Assembly: GCA_033283165.1 (NCBI GenBank)
Contig: JAWMQL010000003.1
Location: 1-64,000, forward strand
DNA length: 64,000 nucleotides
Source: JAWMQL01 sp033283165
GTDB taxonomy: Bacteria; Pseudomonadota; Gammaproteobacteria; Pseudomonadales; Halieaceae
Reading direction: 5' to 3'
This document shows, one piece after another, positions 28,625 through 37,699 of this stretch. Position numbers and translations under genes: made by a program. The notes beneath the pieces were generated by a model that did no database searches, had not been told where the DNA came from, and was given only the letters and a program-made list of their open reading frames with translations. Every line of letters starts with the position of its first letter. The stretch's first letter is position 1.

Positions 28625-29494
28625 TTAATTACCGAGCCCGGAGGGCACGATGTCGGGATGGGCATATTCGGGCAGTACCGGATCGTCGATGCGCTCCCTG
28701 CCATCCAGGGTGTACACGGGCAACCCGTGGTAATGCGGGAAGTGCAGGCTGTAGGCCGTCAGGCCGGTGCGTTCACTGGCGGGCAGATGGCACAGCGCCA
28801 GCCCGGTTTCAACAATGTATTCGATGCGCTCGGAGGGGTATTCCTCCGGAATCCACTCACTGGCACCGGGGGTACGGATCGCCGTGCTGGGAGCAAGCGT
28901 ATTGACCGCGATGTTGTCCGCCAGCAACTCGGCGGCCAGACCCTGGGTCATGCGATGCACCGCCGCCTTGATCGCTGCGTAGACGGAGGCGCCACCGTGA
29001 GTGGCGAAACTGTCGTAGGGACGCAGCGGTGGCAACGCAGTCACCGAACCGAGGGTGACGATCCAACCGGCACCCCGCTTGCGCATCTCCGGCACCACAT
29101 ACCGGTAGAGAATGAAGGGAGCACGCAGGTAGTGCCCGAGTGTGTTATCGAACATGGCCTGGTCCATATCCACGGTAGGCGCATACTCCGCCTTGCCTCC
29201 GCTGTGCACCAGGATATCCAGCCCACCGGTGATGGCCACGGCCCGACTGACCAGAGCTTCCAACTCCTCTGTTTTCTCCAGGTCGGCCACCAGCGGATAG
29301 GCGACCCCGCCGCTGGCCTCGATCAATGACACGGTTTCTTTCAGGGTGCCTTCGTACTTGCCGGGGCTGTCCAGGCTGCGCGCCGTCACGACCACCGTGG
29401 CCCCCTCCGCGGCCAGGCGCTGCGCCAGCGCCCGCCCTATTCCCCGGCTGGCGCCGGTCACCAGTGCAATCTTGTCATTCAGTAACGATCCCAT
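28625..29494 (-). CDS. short-chain dehydrogenase/reductase
   Basis: Nucleotide binding is shown by VTGASRGIGRALAQRL at the N-terminus. VTLGSVTAL carries the catalytic Ser and SVYAAIKAAVHRM the Tyr and Lys. The protein is long for an SDR (289 aa) and has a C-terminal extension ending HPDIVPSGLGN that resembles the 3-hydroxyacyl-CoA or ketoreductase-like members. A well-formed AGGA site precedes ATG at 29494. It lies 8 bases before the crotonase gene, so the pair may handle successive beta-oxidation steps. The exact substrate is unknown. Confidence 0.88.
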   Translation of the reverse strand: MGSLLNDKIALVTGASRGIGRALAQRLAAEGATVVVTARSLDSPGKYEGTLKETVSLIEASGGVAYPLVADLEKTEELEALVSRAVAITGGLDILVHSGGKAEYAPTVDMDQAMFDNTLGHYLRAPFILYRYVVPEMRKRGAGWIVTLGSVTALPPLRPYDSFATHGGASVYAAIKAAVHRMTQGLAAELLADNIAVNTLAPSTAIRTPGASEWIPEEYPSERIEYIVETGLALCHLPASERTGLTAYSLHFPHYHGLPVYTLDGRERIDDPVLPEYAHPDIVPSGLGN

Positions 29495-29539
29495 GTCTCA
29501 ATCCTCTTAGGTTGGCCTGCTCGGCTTATCTTTGCAGCC

Positions 29540-30589
29540 TCACGCCCGGTCGACGGCCGCCACCAGCTCCCGCCCCAACAGGCTGTCATCAAATGCGCTG
29601 AAAGCGTGGGACAGGTTCACGTCAATGGCCTGGACGCCCGACTCCGGATCGAACCAGCGGTCGATATGGGCCCAATGGTGAGGATGCACCATGTACGCGC
29701 CGGTAAGCCCTTCCAATTCGGCAAACTCCTGCTCCCAAACCCAAGTCCAGCCAGCGTTGTCGGCTCGGTGCCAATCGGCAGTGCCCGCCCGGCTGAGACG
29801 CCAGTTGAGAATTTCGGGAATGTGCAGTGGCATGGCCAGCAGATCGCGTTCGAACCGTGAAGCGCTGGCCTCCTCGACACCCGGCAGCAGGCGGAAAAAG
29901 GCGGTTCGCTTGATTCCGTTGCTCAGGCCTGCATCCCGCAAACCTCCTGCCACGGTGTCCAGGGTCAGGGCGTGCACCGCTTCACAATGCCGATCGAGCG
30001 CGGGAACAATGCACCGTTGCCAGGCCTCGCACTGTCGCGCCAGATCGGCCGCCGCGGCGTCCGGGTACAGCAGGTCCCAGGTGAGGTGCCCCGCGGCGTA
30101 CTCGGGGGCGAAATTCCGTGCCAGGGCGCTGTGCTCCAACCCCGGCAGGGCCGCAACCGTCTCCACCAGTACCGTTTCAAGAGCGCCCATGGCGCCTTCT
30201 CGTACCCGCAGTTGAGCTGTCTCCCGGTAGCCCCGGCTGTCCGCCCGGGACGGCTCGGCTCCGGGCACGGGAAGTTCCGCTGCCGATTGTGCTGTCAGGT
30301 AAACCCGCTCACGTGACTCACACAGGCGGTCAATCCGCTCCCAGAAGGCGTACACCTCGGGGTTGCCGGACTGCGCGCGCATGGCCCACCAGGCGCCAAC
30401 ATCCGTTACCGTCCAGTGCTGCCAGAGTGTCAATGGCGTCTCGTTAATGGCCACTGGCGGCGAAATCTCAGCCGCCACCCAGTTGAGCCCGCGGCTGCTG
30501 GCACCTGGCCGATACAACTCGCGGAATAACTGCTCCACCTCAGCCAACTTGCCGGCTTCGACCACGACGCGATCCCTAACGGAAATCAT
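29540..30589 (-). CDS. tandem ferredoxin-fold (Dabb-like) protein of unknown function
   Basis: The start was set at ATG 30589, which has AGGGGAGA eight bases upstream; an in-frame TTG at 30607 extends the frame slightly. The 349-aa product is cytoplasmic. Its C-terminal third resembles the stress-responsive A/B-barrel (Dabb) group: GLSNGIKRTAFFRLLPGVEE, ending with MVHPHHWAHIDRWFDPES and a late NLSHAF. A similar fold seems repeated in the middle (RETAQLRVREGAMGALETVL). Such small barrels can bind or cyclise hydrophobic ligands. The gene lies 14 bases after the VOC gene. The function is not known. Confidence 0.65.
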   Translation of the reverse strand: MISVRDRVVVEAGKLAEVEQLFRELYRPGASSRGLNWVAAEISPPVAINETPLTLWQHWTVTDVGAWWAMRAQSGNPEVYAFWERIDRLCESRERVYLTAQSAAELPVPGAEPSRADSRGYRETAQLRVREGAMGALETVLVETVAALPGLEHSALARNFAPEYAAGHLTWDLLYPDAAAADLARQCEAWQRCIVPALDRHCEAVHALTLDTVAGGLRDAGLSNGIKRTAFFRLLPGVEEASASRFERDLLAMPLHIPEILNWRLSRAGTADWHRADNAGWTWVWEQEFAELEGLTGAYMVHPHHWAHIDRWFDPESGVQAIDVNLSHAFSAFDDSLLGRELVAAVDRA

Positions 30590-30603
30590 CACAGGCTCTC
30601 CCC

Positions 30604-31008
30604 TCAATCGCCCAGCAACTCGACCACCTCGATCAGGTGGCCCTCGTTATCGGCCACGAATGCTACTCGCACTCCATGCTCCGGCATCTCCTTGACGGAC
30701 TCCACCACGCTGCCCCCGGCAGCCTCCGCGCGGGCGACAAATGCCGCCACATTGTCGGTCTGGAAGCCGATGATGACCTCCTCCTTACCGCGAGTATTAC
30801 CATCGGTGAACTGCAGCAGGACGAAGGTGGCTGCGCCGTCGCCAGTCGGGTTGTACATGATTTCGCTAATCGGGCGTCCGGCAATTTCGCTGTCAACCCG
30901 GGCCATCTCGGTGAGGCCGCAAACGCTGGAATAAAAGGATGCGGAGGCTTCCAGGTCGTTGACGAGCAACTTGCTGAATCCGAAGTGCGTTGATTGAATT
31001 ATTGTCAT
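30604..31008 (-). CDS. VOC-family (glyoxalase/extradiol-like) protein
   Basis: This is a single vicinal-oxygen-chelate domain of 134 aa. THFGFSKLLVNDLEASASFY starts the first module and provides a possible metal His. GHLIEVVELL at the end provides the Glu. The family includes glyoxalase I, epimerases, extradiol dioxygenases and isomerases such as methylmalonyl-CoA epimerase. No signature decides among them. It is the first gene of the minus-strand operon and faces the acyl-CoA synthetase across the palindrome at 31.1 kb. A ring-modifying or isomerising step is inferred. Confidence 0.85.
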   Translation of the reverse strand: MTIIQSTHFGFSKLLVNDLEASASFYSSVCGLTEMARVDSEIAGRPISEIMYNPTGDGAATFVLLQFTDGNTRGKEEVIIGFQTDNVAAFVARAEAAGGSVVESVKEMPEHGVRVAFVADNEGHLIEVVELLGD

Positions 31009-31094
31009 GCTGATCTCATTATCAGGTGCTTAATGATGGACGGGTAACACGCTGTGACTGGCAATCGAGCACGCCCCAGGTGTCCTGAATGGAT

Positions 31095-31113
31095 ATTTAT
31101 CTTATAGATAAAT
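31095..31113. promoter_or_regulatory. TetR-type operator (site 4), 8-bp perfect arms
   Basis: ATTTATCT (31095-31102) and AGATAAAT (31106-31113) are perfect inverted arms with a 3-base gap. The core CTTATAGATAAA occupies 31101-31112. It lies between two divergent operons, starting about 87 bases before the VOC gene and about 164 before the CoA-synthetase gene, so it can control both. Confidence 0.72.
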
Positions 31114-31276
31114 TATTGTGTTAAAATATCTGCCTTTGGCGTCGGCGTCAACGCGCCCGTGTGCCGATATTCAGCACGACTGCCACTGGTACACCAATTT
31201 AACCGTTCATTGACTATCCCTGCTGCGAGATAGTAGCAGCAGTCCTTAAAAGAAAGAGCCCAGGAACACGATACAA

Positions 31277-32842
31277 ATGAGCACGCTCCTCCGTCAGCAA
31301 ACCCTTTACGATGTCCTGCGGCGCACCGCCGCTCGCTACCCGGATAAACTCGCCTTGCGCCAACATGAAACCAGTTGGTCCTACCGCCAGTTTCACGAAC
31401 TCTGTCAGCGTCTTGCAGCCGGGCTCGTCGCCTCCGGGATAAATCCCGGTGATCGCGTTGCCATCCTGTCGCGCAACTCCAATGCTTTCGCCGCGGCACG
31501 TTTTGCTATCAGCGCGGCCGGCGCTGTATTGGTACCAGTGAATTTCATGCTAAATACCGAGGAGGCCGCCTACATCATCGACCACAGCGGCGCCCGCCTG
31601 CTGTTGGCGGGCGACAGCGAGGTAGATAAGGCCAGGGGTGCGGCCGCACTGTGCCGGGAGCTCAAGGCGCTGTACTGGTTGTCATTGAGAGAGACTGCCC
31701 CGGATGGCCTGCAGCCATTGGCGATACTGGCATCGCACGCTCCGCTGACCGATATCCCCGCGATCGACATCGACAGTGCAGCCCAGATTATCTACACTAG
31801 CGGCACCGAATCCGCCCCGAAGGGTGCCGTACTCAGCCATGCCGCGGTGCTCTGGCAGTACGGCAGTATTCTCGCGGATGCGGAAGTCTCGCAAAACGAC
31901 ACGCTGCTGCATGCCCTGCCGCTCTTCCACTGCGCACAACTCGACTGCTTCCTGGGACCTTCCATCCACGTGGGCGGGAGTAACGTGATTACCGACGACA
32001 ATGACCCGGCCAACCTGTTGCAATTGCTGGAGCGCGAGAACATCACCTCCTTTTTCGCGCCGCCTACGGTGTGGATTTCGCTGTTGCGACACCCGAAATT
32101 CGACAACACCGACCTCTCCGCCCTGCGTAAGGGCTACTACGGCGCCTCCATCATGCCGGTTGAGGTGCTGAAGGAAATTCAGAGCCGTCTGCCCGGGTTG
32201 AGATTGTGGAACCTCTACGGTCAAACGGAGATCGCTCCAGTCGCTACCATACTCAAGCCCGACGACCAACTGCGCAAAGCGGGCTCAGCTGGCAAACCGG
32301 TTCTGCATGTCGAGACCCGGGTGGTCGACGACCAGGGCGATGACGTGCCAACGGGGGAAATCGGCGAGGTAGTTCACCGCTCACCCCAGCTGTTGACCGA
32401 GTACTTCAGGAATCCGGAAAAAACCGCGGAAGCCTTCACCGGCGGCTGGTTCCATAGTGGCGACCTGGCGACCATGGATGAGGAGGGCTACCTGACCATC
32501 GTCGACCGTAAAAAGGACATCATCAAAACCGGCGGCGAGAACGTCTCCGGCCGTGAGGTGGAAGAGACAATTTACCGACTCCCCTGGGTTGCGGAGGTGG
32601 CAGTGATCGCCCTACCCCACCCACGCTGGGTAGAGGCCGTAGTTGCTGTTGTTGTGCCGAAGCCAGGGACCGCAGACCAGACAGACGCTCAGGCAGTGAT
32701 CGATTTCTGCCATGAGTTTCTCGCGGGCTTCAAGGTACCCAAACGTGTGCTGATTGCCGAGGACCTGCCGCGCAATCCCTCCGGCAAGATTCTTAAACGC
32801 CAGCTGCGGGAGGCGCACGCCACGTTGTTCGGCGACGACTGA
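31277..32842 (+). CDS. acyl-CoA synthetase (AMP-binding)
   Basis: This 521-aa ANL-family ligase activates a carboxylic acid to its CoA thioester by way of an acyl-adenylate. The P-loop-like motif is YTSGTESAPKGAVLSH. The adenine-binding YGQTE is present, and the hinge and lysine motifs are YLTIVDRKKDIIKTGGENVS and LPRNPSGKILKRQL. The spacing is that of medium-, long-chain or aromatic acid ligases. The start ATG at 31277 has AGGAA upstream. It is transcribed away from the VOC operon across operator site 4. It likely prepares the aglycone-derived acid for the beta-oxidation genes nearby. Confidence 0.92.
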   Translation: MSTLLRQQTLYDVLRRTAARYPDKLALRQHETSWSYRQFHELCQRLAAGLVASGINPGDRVAILSRNSNAFAAARFAISAAGAVLVPVNFMLNTEEAAYIIDHSGARLLLAGDSEVDKARGAAALCRELKALYWLSLRETAPDGLQPLAILASHAPLTDIPAIDIDSAAQIIYTSGTESAPKGAVLSHAAVLWQYGSILADAEVSQNDTLLHALPLFHCAQLDCFLGPSIHVGGSNVITDDNDPANLLQLLERENITSFFAPPTVWISLLRHPKFDNTDLSALRKGYYGASIMPVEVLKEIQSRLPGLRLWNLYGQTEIAPVATILKPDDQLRKAGSAGKPVLHVETRVVDDQGDDVPTGEIGEVVHRSPQLLTEYFRNPEKTAEAFTGGWFHSGDLATMDEEGYLTIVDRKKDIIKTGGENVSGREVEETIYRLPWVAEVAVIALPHPRWVEAVVAVVVPKPGTADQTDAQAVIDFCHEFLAGFKVPKRVLIAEDLPRNPSGKILKRQLREAHATLFGDD

Positions 32843-32844
32843 GC

Positions 32845-33708
32845 CTATAACTCTGGAGACAAGCCCATCCCCCTCAGTACCTCCTCCGGAAGTGCAGGCT
32901 TTGACAGTGCCAGCAGGTGCGCGGCCCGCCCTTCGGCAAATTCGCGGGTGATTTCCGGGTGAGTCGACACCCAGAAGTCGCCAGTTGCCAGCTGCGGAAA
33001 TATTCGCTGGGCGGCTTCATAGCCGGATATTCCGTCTGCTTTCAGCATAGCGTGCATCATGGCCCTGTGCTGTTCGCTGCCCACGTCTTCGGAGGTACCC
33101 CCGTCTTCGAAAATTCGCGTGGCAACCGGACCCGGTAGGATGGCAGACACAGTGATCGGGACTTGTTTTATCTGCATCTCGAGGAACAGGCATTCGCTGA
33201 AGGAAATGATGGCGTGCTTGCTGAGAATGTAGGAAGTCTGGATTGGCATCATGCCCAGGCCGCCTATAGATGCCGTATTGGCGATCCAACTCGGCTTACC
33301 ATTGGCGATCATGCGCGGCGCGAAGGCACGAACGCCGTGGATCGCGCCGTGGATATTGATATTGAGGGTCCTTTCCCACTGGTCCGCCGAGAGCTCCCAA
33401 CTGAACCCCAGGGTCTCTACCCCGGCGTTGTTCACCAGCAGGGTCACGTCGCCCCAGGTGTCGTGGGTGGTCGCAGCCAGGGCATTTATGGAGTCGGGCT
33501 CCGACACGTCAACCCGAACTGCCATGGCTTCGCCACCCTGGTCGCGAATACTGCTGGCCACCGACTCGGCACGGTCCTGGGCGATGTCGGCCACCACTAC
33601 TCGCATGCCCTGCTCTGCCGCAACCCTCGCCAGGCCCTCACCGATGCCGGAGCCAGCCCCGGTAATGACCGCGACGCCGCCGCGGAACTGTTCCAGATGT
33701 TGAGCCAT
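32845..33708 (-). CDS. short-chain dehydrogenase/reductase
   Basis: This is a third SDR of the cluster (287 aa). VITGAGSGIGEGLARVA binds the dinucleotide, NNAGVETLG is the NAG block, and IANTASIGGLG and TSYILSKHAIISFSE hold the catalytic Ser, Tyr and Lys. The residues after the first strand (VVADIAQDRAE) favour NAD(H) over NADP(H). It converges on the CoA-synthetase gene with two bases between the stops. Upstream, the TetR gene runs in the same direction, 34 bases away. The likely role is alcohol or ketone interconversion in the aglycone pathway. Confidence 0.88.
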   Translation of the reverse strand: MAQHLEQFRGGVAVITGAGSGIGEGLARVAAEQGMRVVVADIAQDRAESVASSIRDQGGEAMAVRVDVSEPDSINALAATTHDTWGDVTLLVNNAGVETLGFSWELSADQWERTLNINIHGAIHGVRAFAPRMIANGKPSWIANTASIGGLGMMPIQTSYILSKHAIISFSECLFLEMQIKQVPITVSAILPGPVATRIFEDGGTSEDVGSEQHRAMMHAMLKADGISGYEAAQRIFPQLATGDFWVSTHPEITREFAEGRAAHLLALSKPALPEEVLRGMGLSPEL

Positions 33709-33742
33709 AGCCCTGTTTCCTACTACAGTGAGAAAATTTTAT

Positions 33743-34492
33743 TCAGGTTTTTTGCAGCGCTTCAATTTCGCGCTCGAGGTTGCCGATGATCTGGCCGAAA
33801 GCGAGCTCGAGCACCTCGTCGCTCGACAGTGTGATGTTGTGCTTGCGCATCATCAGCAGGAACTCCTGCTCATCCGGGTCCAGTTTGTCCAGGTCCGCCA
33901 GTGAATAGCCGGTACGGAATACGCTGCCTTCGATTTCATTGAAAACAATCGCGACGGCGTAGCTGCAGAACAGCCACACGTGCAATGCAAGCTGGTGATC
34001 ACGCATTCCCTGCTCGTATAGCGTTTTCGATACCGTCAGGGTAATACGCAGCCAGCCGGGCGAGTTTTTGCCGTCGACGCCCATCACCTTGAGAATAATT
34101 GGATAGCGCTCTGCATGCTCCTTGAAGGCCCACAACCATTGCATCAATGTATCCTGCCAGGTCTGGTTGCGCTTGGGCGGCGGCATCTCGAACTGCATGC
34201 AGACGTGATCGCCGATGGCTTCCAGCAGCGCGTTGCGACTGGGAAAGTAGTTGTACAGAGCCATGGACACGGTATCAAGGGACTTCGCGACCCGGGCCAT
34301 GGTGAACTGTTCCACCGGCCCTTTTTCCAGCAGTTCCATCGATGCTTCCAGTACCATTCGGCGCGACAGGCGGGGCGGCCGTCCCGCGCTACCGGTGCGT
34401 TTTGGTGAGCTGTCGGGAGATGCCTTGCGCCGGGACTTGGCCCTCGTCGCAGCCTTGGATTTTGTCTGGATTTTTTTCTTATCTGCTGGCAT
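33743..34492 (-). CDS. TetR/AcrR-family transcriptional regulator
   Basis: The start was placed at ATG 34492 (MPADKKK), with AGGAG upstream. A basic tail of about 40 residues (KKKIQTKSKAATRAKSRRK, SPKRTGSAGRPPRLSRR) precedes the TetR DNA-binding domain. The domain reads MVLEASMELLEKGPVEQFTM, VAKSLDTVSMALYNYF and PSRNALLEAIGDHV. The C-terminal half is a helical ligand domain. It is the only intact ligand-responsive regulator in the catabolic region. It is therefore the best candidate for the six palindromic operators. TetR proteins usually repress and release DNA on binding a pathway compound. No such palindrome is seen at its own promoter. Confidence 0.88.
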   Translation of the reverse strand: MPADKKKIQTKSKAATRAKSRRKASPDSSPKRTGSAGRPPRLSRRMVLEASMELLEKGPVEQFTMARVAKSLDTVSMALYNYFPSRNALLEAIGDHVCMQFEMPPPKRNQTWQDTLMQWLWAFKEHAERYPIILKVMGVDGKNSPGWLRITLTVSKTLYEQGMRDHQLALHVWLFCSYAVAIVFNEIEGSVFRTGYSLADLDKLDPDEQEFLLMMRKHNITLSSDEVLELAFGQIIGNLEREIEALQKT

Positions 34493-34634
34493 GAAATGGC
34501 CGACTCCTGCTGGACCGAGTGATTCTCTCGGCGCTATATAACAAAGCATTGACTATAGCGTCAGTGCCGAGTCAGCGGCAAGTCAGGTCCGCCCCTGCAA
34601 GGCGAACAAAACCCTGGGCGCAGGTGCACCCCCT

Positions 34635-36572
34635 TCAGGCGACAGCCTGCGCGGGCCCGCCGATCAACCGGTAGTCCTCCATAATAGGCGCGCGGGTCAT
34701 GCCCCAGTACTCCACCAGCTTGTAGGGACAGGACAGGAACACGCGCCCGCTCTTGTTTTTGTAATAGCTGCTCGACCGGGGGTGCGACCAGATCAGGCCC
34801 TTGAGCTTCTCGTCGACCTGCTCGTTGTACTTGCGGGTCGCCTCCTCGGTGGGCTCCAGCGCAGCGGCGTCATGGGCATTGAGGGCCTCCAGACACTCCA
34901 GGATGTAGTGTATCTGGCTTTCCGAGGTGATGTTCTGGCCACCGGCGTGGTTGGGCGCACTGTTCGGTCCGACCGTCAGGAAGAGATTGGGATAGCCGGG
35001 TATTGTCACACCGAGGTAGGCGCGCGGGTCATCGTCTCCCCATTCGTCTTTCAGGTTCCTACCATCGCGGCCCACGATGCGCAGACCGCCGGTCATATCG
35101 GAAATGTCGAATCCGGTGGCGCAGAGAATTGCGTCCACCTCCACCCGGGTCCCATCCTTGAGCACGATGGAATCTCTCTCGATGTGATCCAGGGTGTTGT
35201 CTTCCAGCGTCACATTGTCCCGGCACAGGGTCTCAAGCCAGTTGATGTCCATGCAGATGCGCTTGCCGAAGACCGGGTAGTCAGGGACCAGTTTTGCCAG
35301 CAGATCCGGGCGGTCCTGCAGCTTGGCTTGGTAGTTCTGCAGGCAGTACTGGCGTACCCCCTCGTTGTAGGCAGAGACCGAGGTACCGTCTTCGCACTGC
35401 CAGTCCGGGTCGATACGGATGTTCTCATACAGTCCATCGGCAGCGAACCAGTAAGCGCGGAAGCGGAACCATTCCTTGTAGTGGGGAATATTCTGCTGTG
35501 CCCAGCGCACGGCTTCGGGGACTTCCTGCAGGTGGTTCGGCATCAACCAGTGGCGTGAGCGCTGGAACACCGTCAGATGCTCCACCTGCGCTGCTATAGC
35601 GGCGCCGAGTTGGACACCGCTCGCGGCGGTGCCGATCATCGCCACGCGCTTGCCCGCAAGGTCAACGCCATGGTCCCAACCGGCGGTGTGCATCACCGGA
35701 CCGGCAAAGCTGTCGAGGCCGGGAATATCGGGCAGCGACCAGCGATTGACCGGACCATGGGCATTGATGACCGCATTGGCGCGTACCGTGCGCTCGCCGC
35801 TGCCATCGCGCAGGGTCACCTCCCACTCGTTGCTGGACTCGTCCCACTCGAAGCCGAGGACGCGGGTTTCGAACAGGACGTGGCGGCGCAGGTCGTACTT
35901 GTCCGCCACGGCCAGCAGGTACCGCTGGAACTCCGGCCCGTTCGGCGTGTAGTGGGACCAGTTCGGATTGAGCTCAAAGGAGTAGGAATAGAAGTGACTC
36001 GGCGTGTCCACGGCGCAGCCCGGGTAGGTATTCTCCCACCAGGTGCCGCCCAGTTCCGTGTTTTTCTCGATGACCTGAAAATTGTAACCCGCCTCGTCCA
36101 GTTTGATCGCCGCCAGGAGGCCGGTCAGACCGGCGCCGATAACCAGCACCTTGAAGTCACTGGCGGGAGACTTGCGGCCGGGACGTCGGCTGCGCGATTC
36201 CGGCGCGTCGAAGCCCATTTGCTCTTTCAGCATGGGGATGAATTCCCGCCCGACCGGTTCGCCGACGTCCACGCTCAGCATCCGTGCCAGTTGCTCTTCT
36301 CCTGGTCCGTGTTCCGGTGCCAGCGGATTCCGGGTCAGCACCCCGAACAGTCGCTCACGCAACTCGGCGGCCAGTTCTTCCGGTAGTTGCTTTTCCGGTT
36401 CGAAAATAGAGCCGATATGCGGCGCGCAGCGCGCCATGAAGTCTTCGTCCGGCTGATAGTGATTCAGCACCATCAGCAGGGTGGGTCCGTCAGCTTCCTG
36501 CAGCGCCCGGCGCAGCATGGTCTCGTCGCGGATGGGGAGCCCGGGCTCCTGGTCAAGTATCGGTTCGTTCAC
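34635..36572 (-). CDS. Baeyer-Villiger monooxygenase, 4-hydroxyacetophenone monooxygenase type
   Basis: The start was set at GTG 36572 because AGGAGA lies seven bases upstream; an ATG at 36617 is less likely, being only three bases from the operator core. At 645 aa with an extra N-terminal helical domain of about 130 residues, it matches the length and layout of HAPMO. The FAD Rossmann motif is VIGAGLTGLLAAIKLDEAG. GGTWWENTYPGCAVD follows, then the BVMO fingerprint FAGPVMHTAGWD and the NADPH motif IGTAASGVQLG. These enzymes insert oxygen next to a ketone, making an ester or lactone. The esterase at 38.8 kb could then cleave it, as in the acetophenone pathway. A steroid or terpenoid ketone is equally possible. 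Confidence 0.9.
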   Translation of the reverse strand: MNEPILDQEPGLPIRDETMLRRALQEADGPTLLMVLNHYQPDEDFMARCAPHIGSIFEPEKQLPEELAAELRERLFGVLTRNPLAPEHGPGEEQLARMLSVDVGEPVGREFIPMLKEQMGFDAPESRSRRPGRKSPASDFKVLVIGAGLTGLLAAIKLDEAGYNFQVIEKNTELGGTWWENTYPGCAVDTPSHFYSYSFELNPNWSHYTPNGPEFQRYLLAVADKYDLRRHVLFETRVLGFEWDESSNEWEVTLRDGSGERTVRANAVINAHGPVNRWSLPDIPGLDSFAGPVMHTAGWDHGVDLAGKRVAMIGTAASGVQLGAAIAAQVEHLTVFQRSRHWLMPNHLQEVPEAVRWAQQNIPHYKEWFRFRAYWFAADGLYENIRIDPDWQCEDGTSVSAYNEGVRQYCLQNYQAKLQDRPDLLAKLVPDYPVFGKRICMDINWLETLCRDNVTLEDNTLDHIERDSIVLKDGTRVEVDAILCATGFDISDMTGGLRIVGRDGRNLKDEWGDDDPRAYLGVTIPGYPNLFLTVGPNSAPNHAGGQNITSESQIHYILECLEALNAHDAAALEPTEEATRKYNEQVDEKLKGLIWSHPRSSSYYKNKSGRVFLSCPYKLVEYWGMTRAPIMEDYRLIGGPAQAVA

Positions 36573-36628
36573 GCTGTTCTCTCCTGAGCCGCGGGGTAAC
36601 TGGTCTGTTCGCGGCACCGGTTAATTAT

Positions 36629-36640
36629 CTTACATATAAG
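36629..36640. promoter_or_regulatory. TetR-type operator core (site 5)
   Basis: CTTACATATAAG fits the shared core with two asymmetric positions. Flanks TTATCTTA and TAAGTAAA extend the symmetry. It lies 57 bases before the BVMO GTG start, in the gap to the MDR gene. Confidence 0.65.
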
Positions 36641-36675
36641 TAAATTGTCAAATACCCACCGTGGCAGGCCGCTAA

Positions 36676-37662
36676 TCAGGCGATCTCAGCCACTTTCAAC
36701 ACCATCTTGCCGCGGTTGTGCCCCGCCTGCAGGATCCGGTGCGCCTCAGCGACATCCCGCAAGTCGAACTCACGCACCGGTGGCAGGGTGATGTCGCCGC
36801 TGACCACGAGCGCCGCTATCTTCTCCAGGGTTTCGGCACAGTGGGTATCGTCCATGGTCGAGAATACCCGGGTAACCCCCTTCTCCGCCGCGGCTGCCGC
36901 CGCAGCGGGAATATCGCCGTCGTCCACCAGGGTCGGGATACTGACGAAGGTGCCGCCGGGGCGCACGAGATCCAGGCCGTTGGGCAGGGAACTGACGCCC
37001 ACGGCGTCCATCAGGTAATCGAGCCCGTCGGGCGCCCACTCGTTGACCGAACGGTTAACATCCTCCTGGCGATAGTCGATGACCCGCTCAACCCCCAGGC
37101 CCGACAGGTAGTCCACATTTGGTGTAGAACAGGTCGCAGCGACCCGTGCCCCGGCCCAACGGGCGAATTGCACTGCGAAACTGCCCAGGCCGCCGGAGCC
37201 CCCGTGTATCAAGGCACGTTGCCCGGCGCGCAGGCCCCCGCGGTCAAACAACCCCTGCCAGGCAGTAAGCGACGCCACGGGCAGGGCCGCTGCCTCGGCG
37301 AATCCCATGCCCTCAGGCACCCGGGCTACCCGGTCTTCACTGGCGAGAGTGTATTCCGCGTAGCTGCCCTGCCCGCCCTGGCCATGGTTGGTCGGCGTGA
37401 ACACCCGGTCGCCGATCTGGAAACCGGTCACGCCCGTTCCGACCGCGGCCACCACACCGGCCGCGTCAAAACCAATGATGTAGGGGAATACATAGGGCCG
37501 GTACCGGGCCAGGTGCCCCTCCCGGTTCTTCCAGTCCGCGGGATTGACACCGGCGCAGGCCACCTGCACCATCACCTCGCCGGGGCCGGGCCGGGGGGTG
37601 TCGATCTCGGCGTAGCGGAACACCTCTGGTCCGCCGGTCTCCTCGATAATCATTGCGTACAT
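36676..37662 (-). CDS. quinone oxidoreductase-like medium-chain dehydrogenase/reductase
   Basis: This is a zinc-free MDR of the NADPH:quinone reductase type (328 aa). MIIEETGGPEVFRYAEIDTP begins it, and VACAGVNPADWKNREG lacks the zinc-binding set. The Rossmann motif is HGGSGGLGSFAVQFARWAGA. Such enzymes reduce quinones or alpha,beta-unsaturated ketones and acyl-CoAs. A clear AGAGGA site precedes ATG at 37662. It lies 37 bases after the dioxygenase-like gene. Both probably belong to the transcript that begins at the esterase gene. A role in reducing an enone of the aglycone is inferred. Confidence 0.88.
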   Translation of the reverse strand: MYAMIIEETGGPEVFRYAEIDTPRPGPGEVMVQVACAGVNPADWKNREGHLARYRPYVFPYIIGFDAAGVVAAVGTGVTGFQIGDRVFTPTNHGQGGQGSYAEYTLASEDRVARVPEGMGFAEAAALPVASLTAWQGLFDRGGLRAGQRALIHGGSGGLGSFAVQFARWAGARVAATCSTPNVDYLSGLGVERVIDYRQEDVNRSVNEWAPDGLDYLMDAVGVSSLPNGLDLVRPGGTFVSIPTLVDDGDIPAAAAAAAEKGVTRVFSTMDDTHCAETLEKIAALVVSGDITLPPVREFDLRDVAEAHRILQAGHNRGKMVLKVAEIA

Positions 37663-37699
37663 GACAGTTCCTCTGCTGGCCGTTTCGGTGTGGGCCGCC

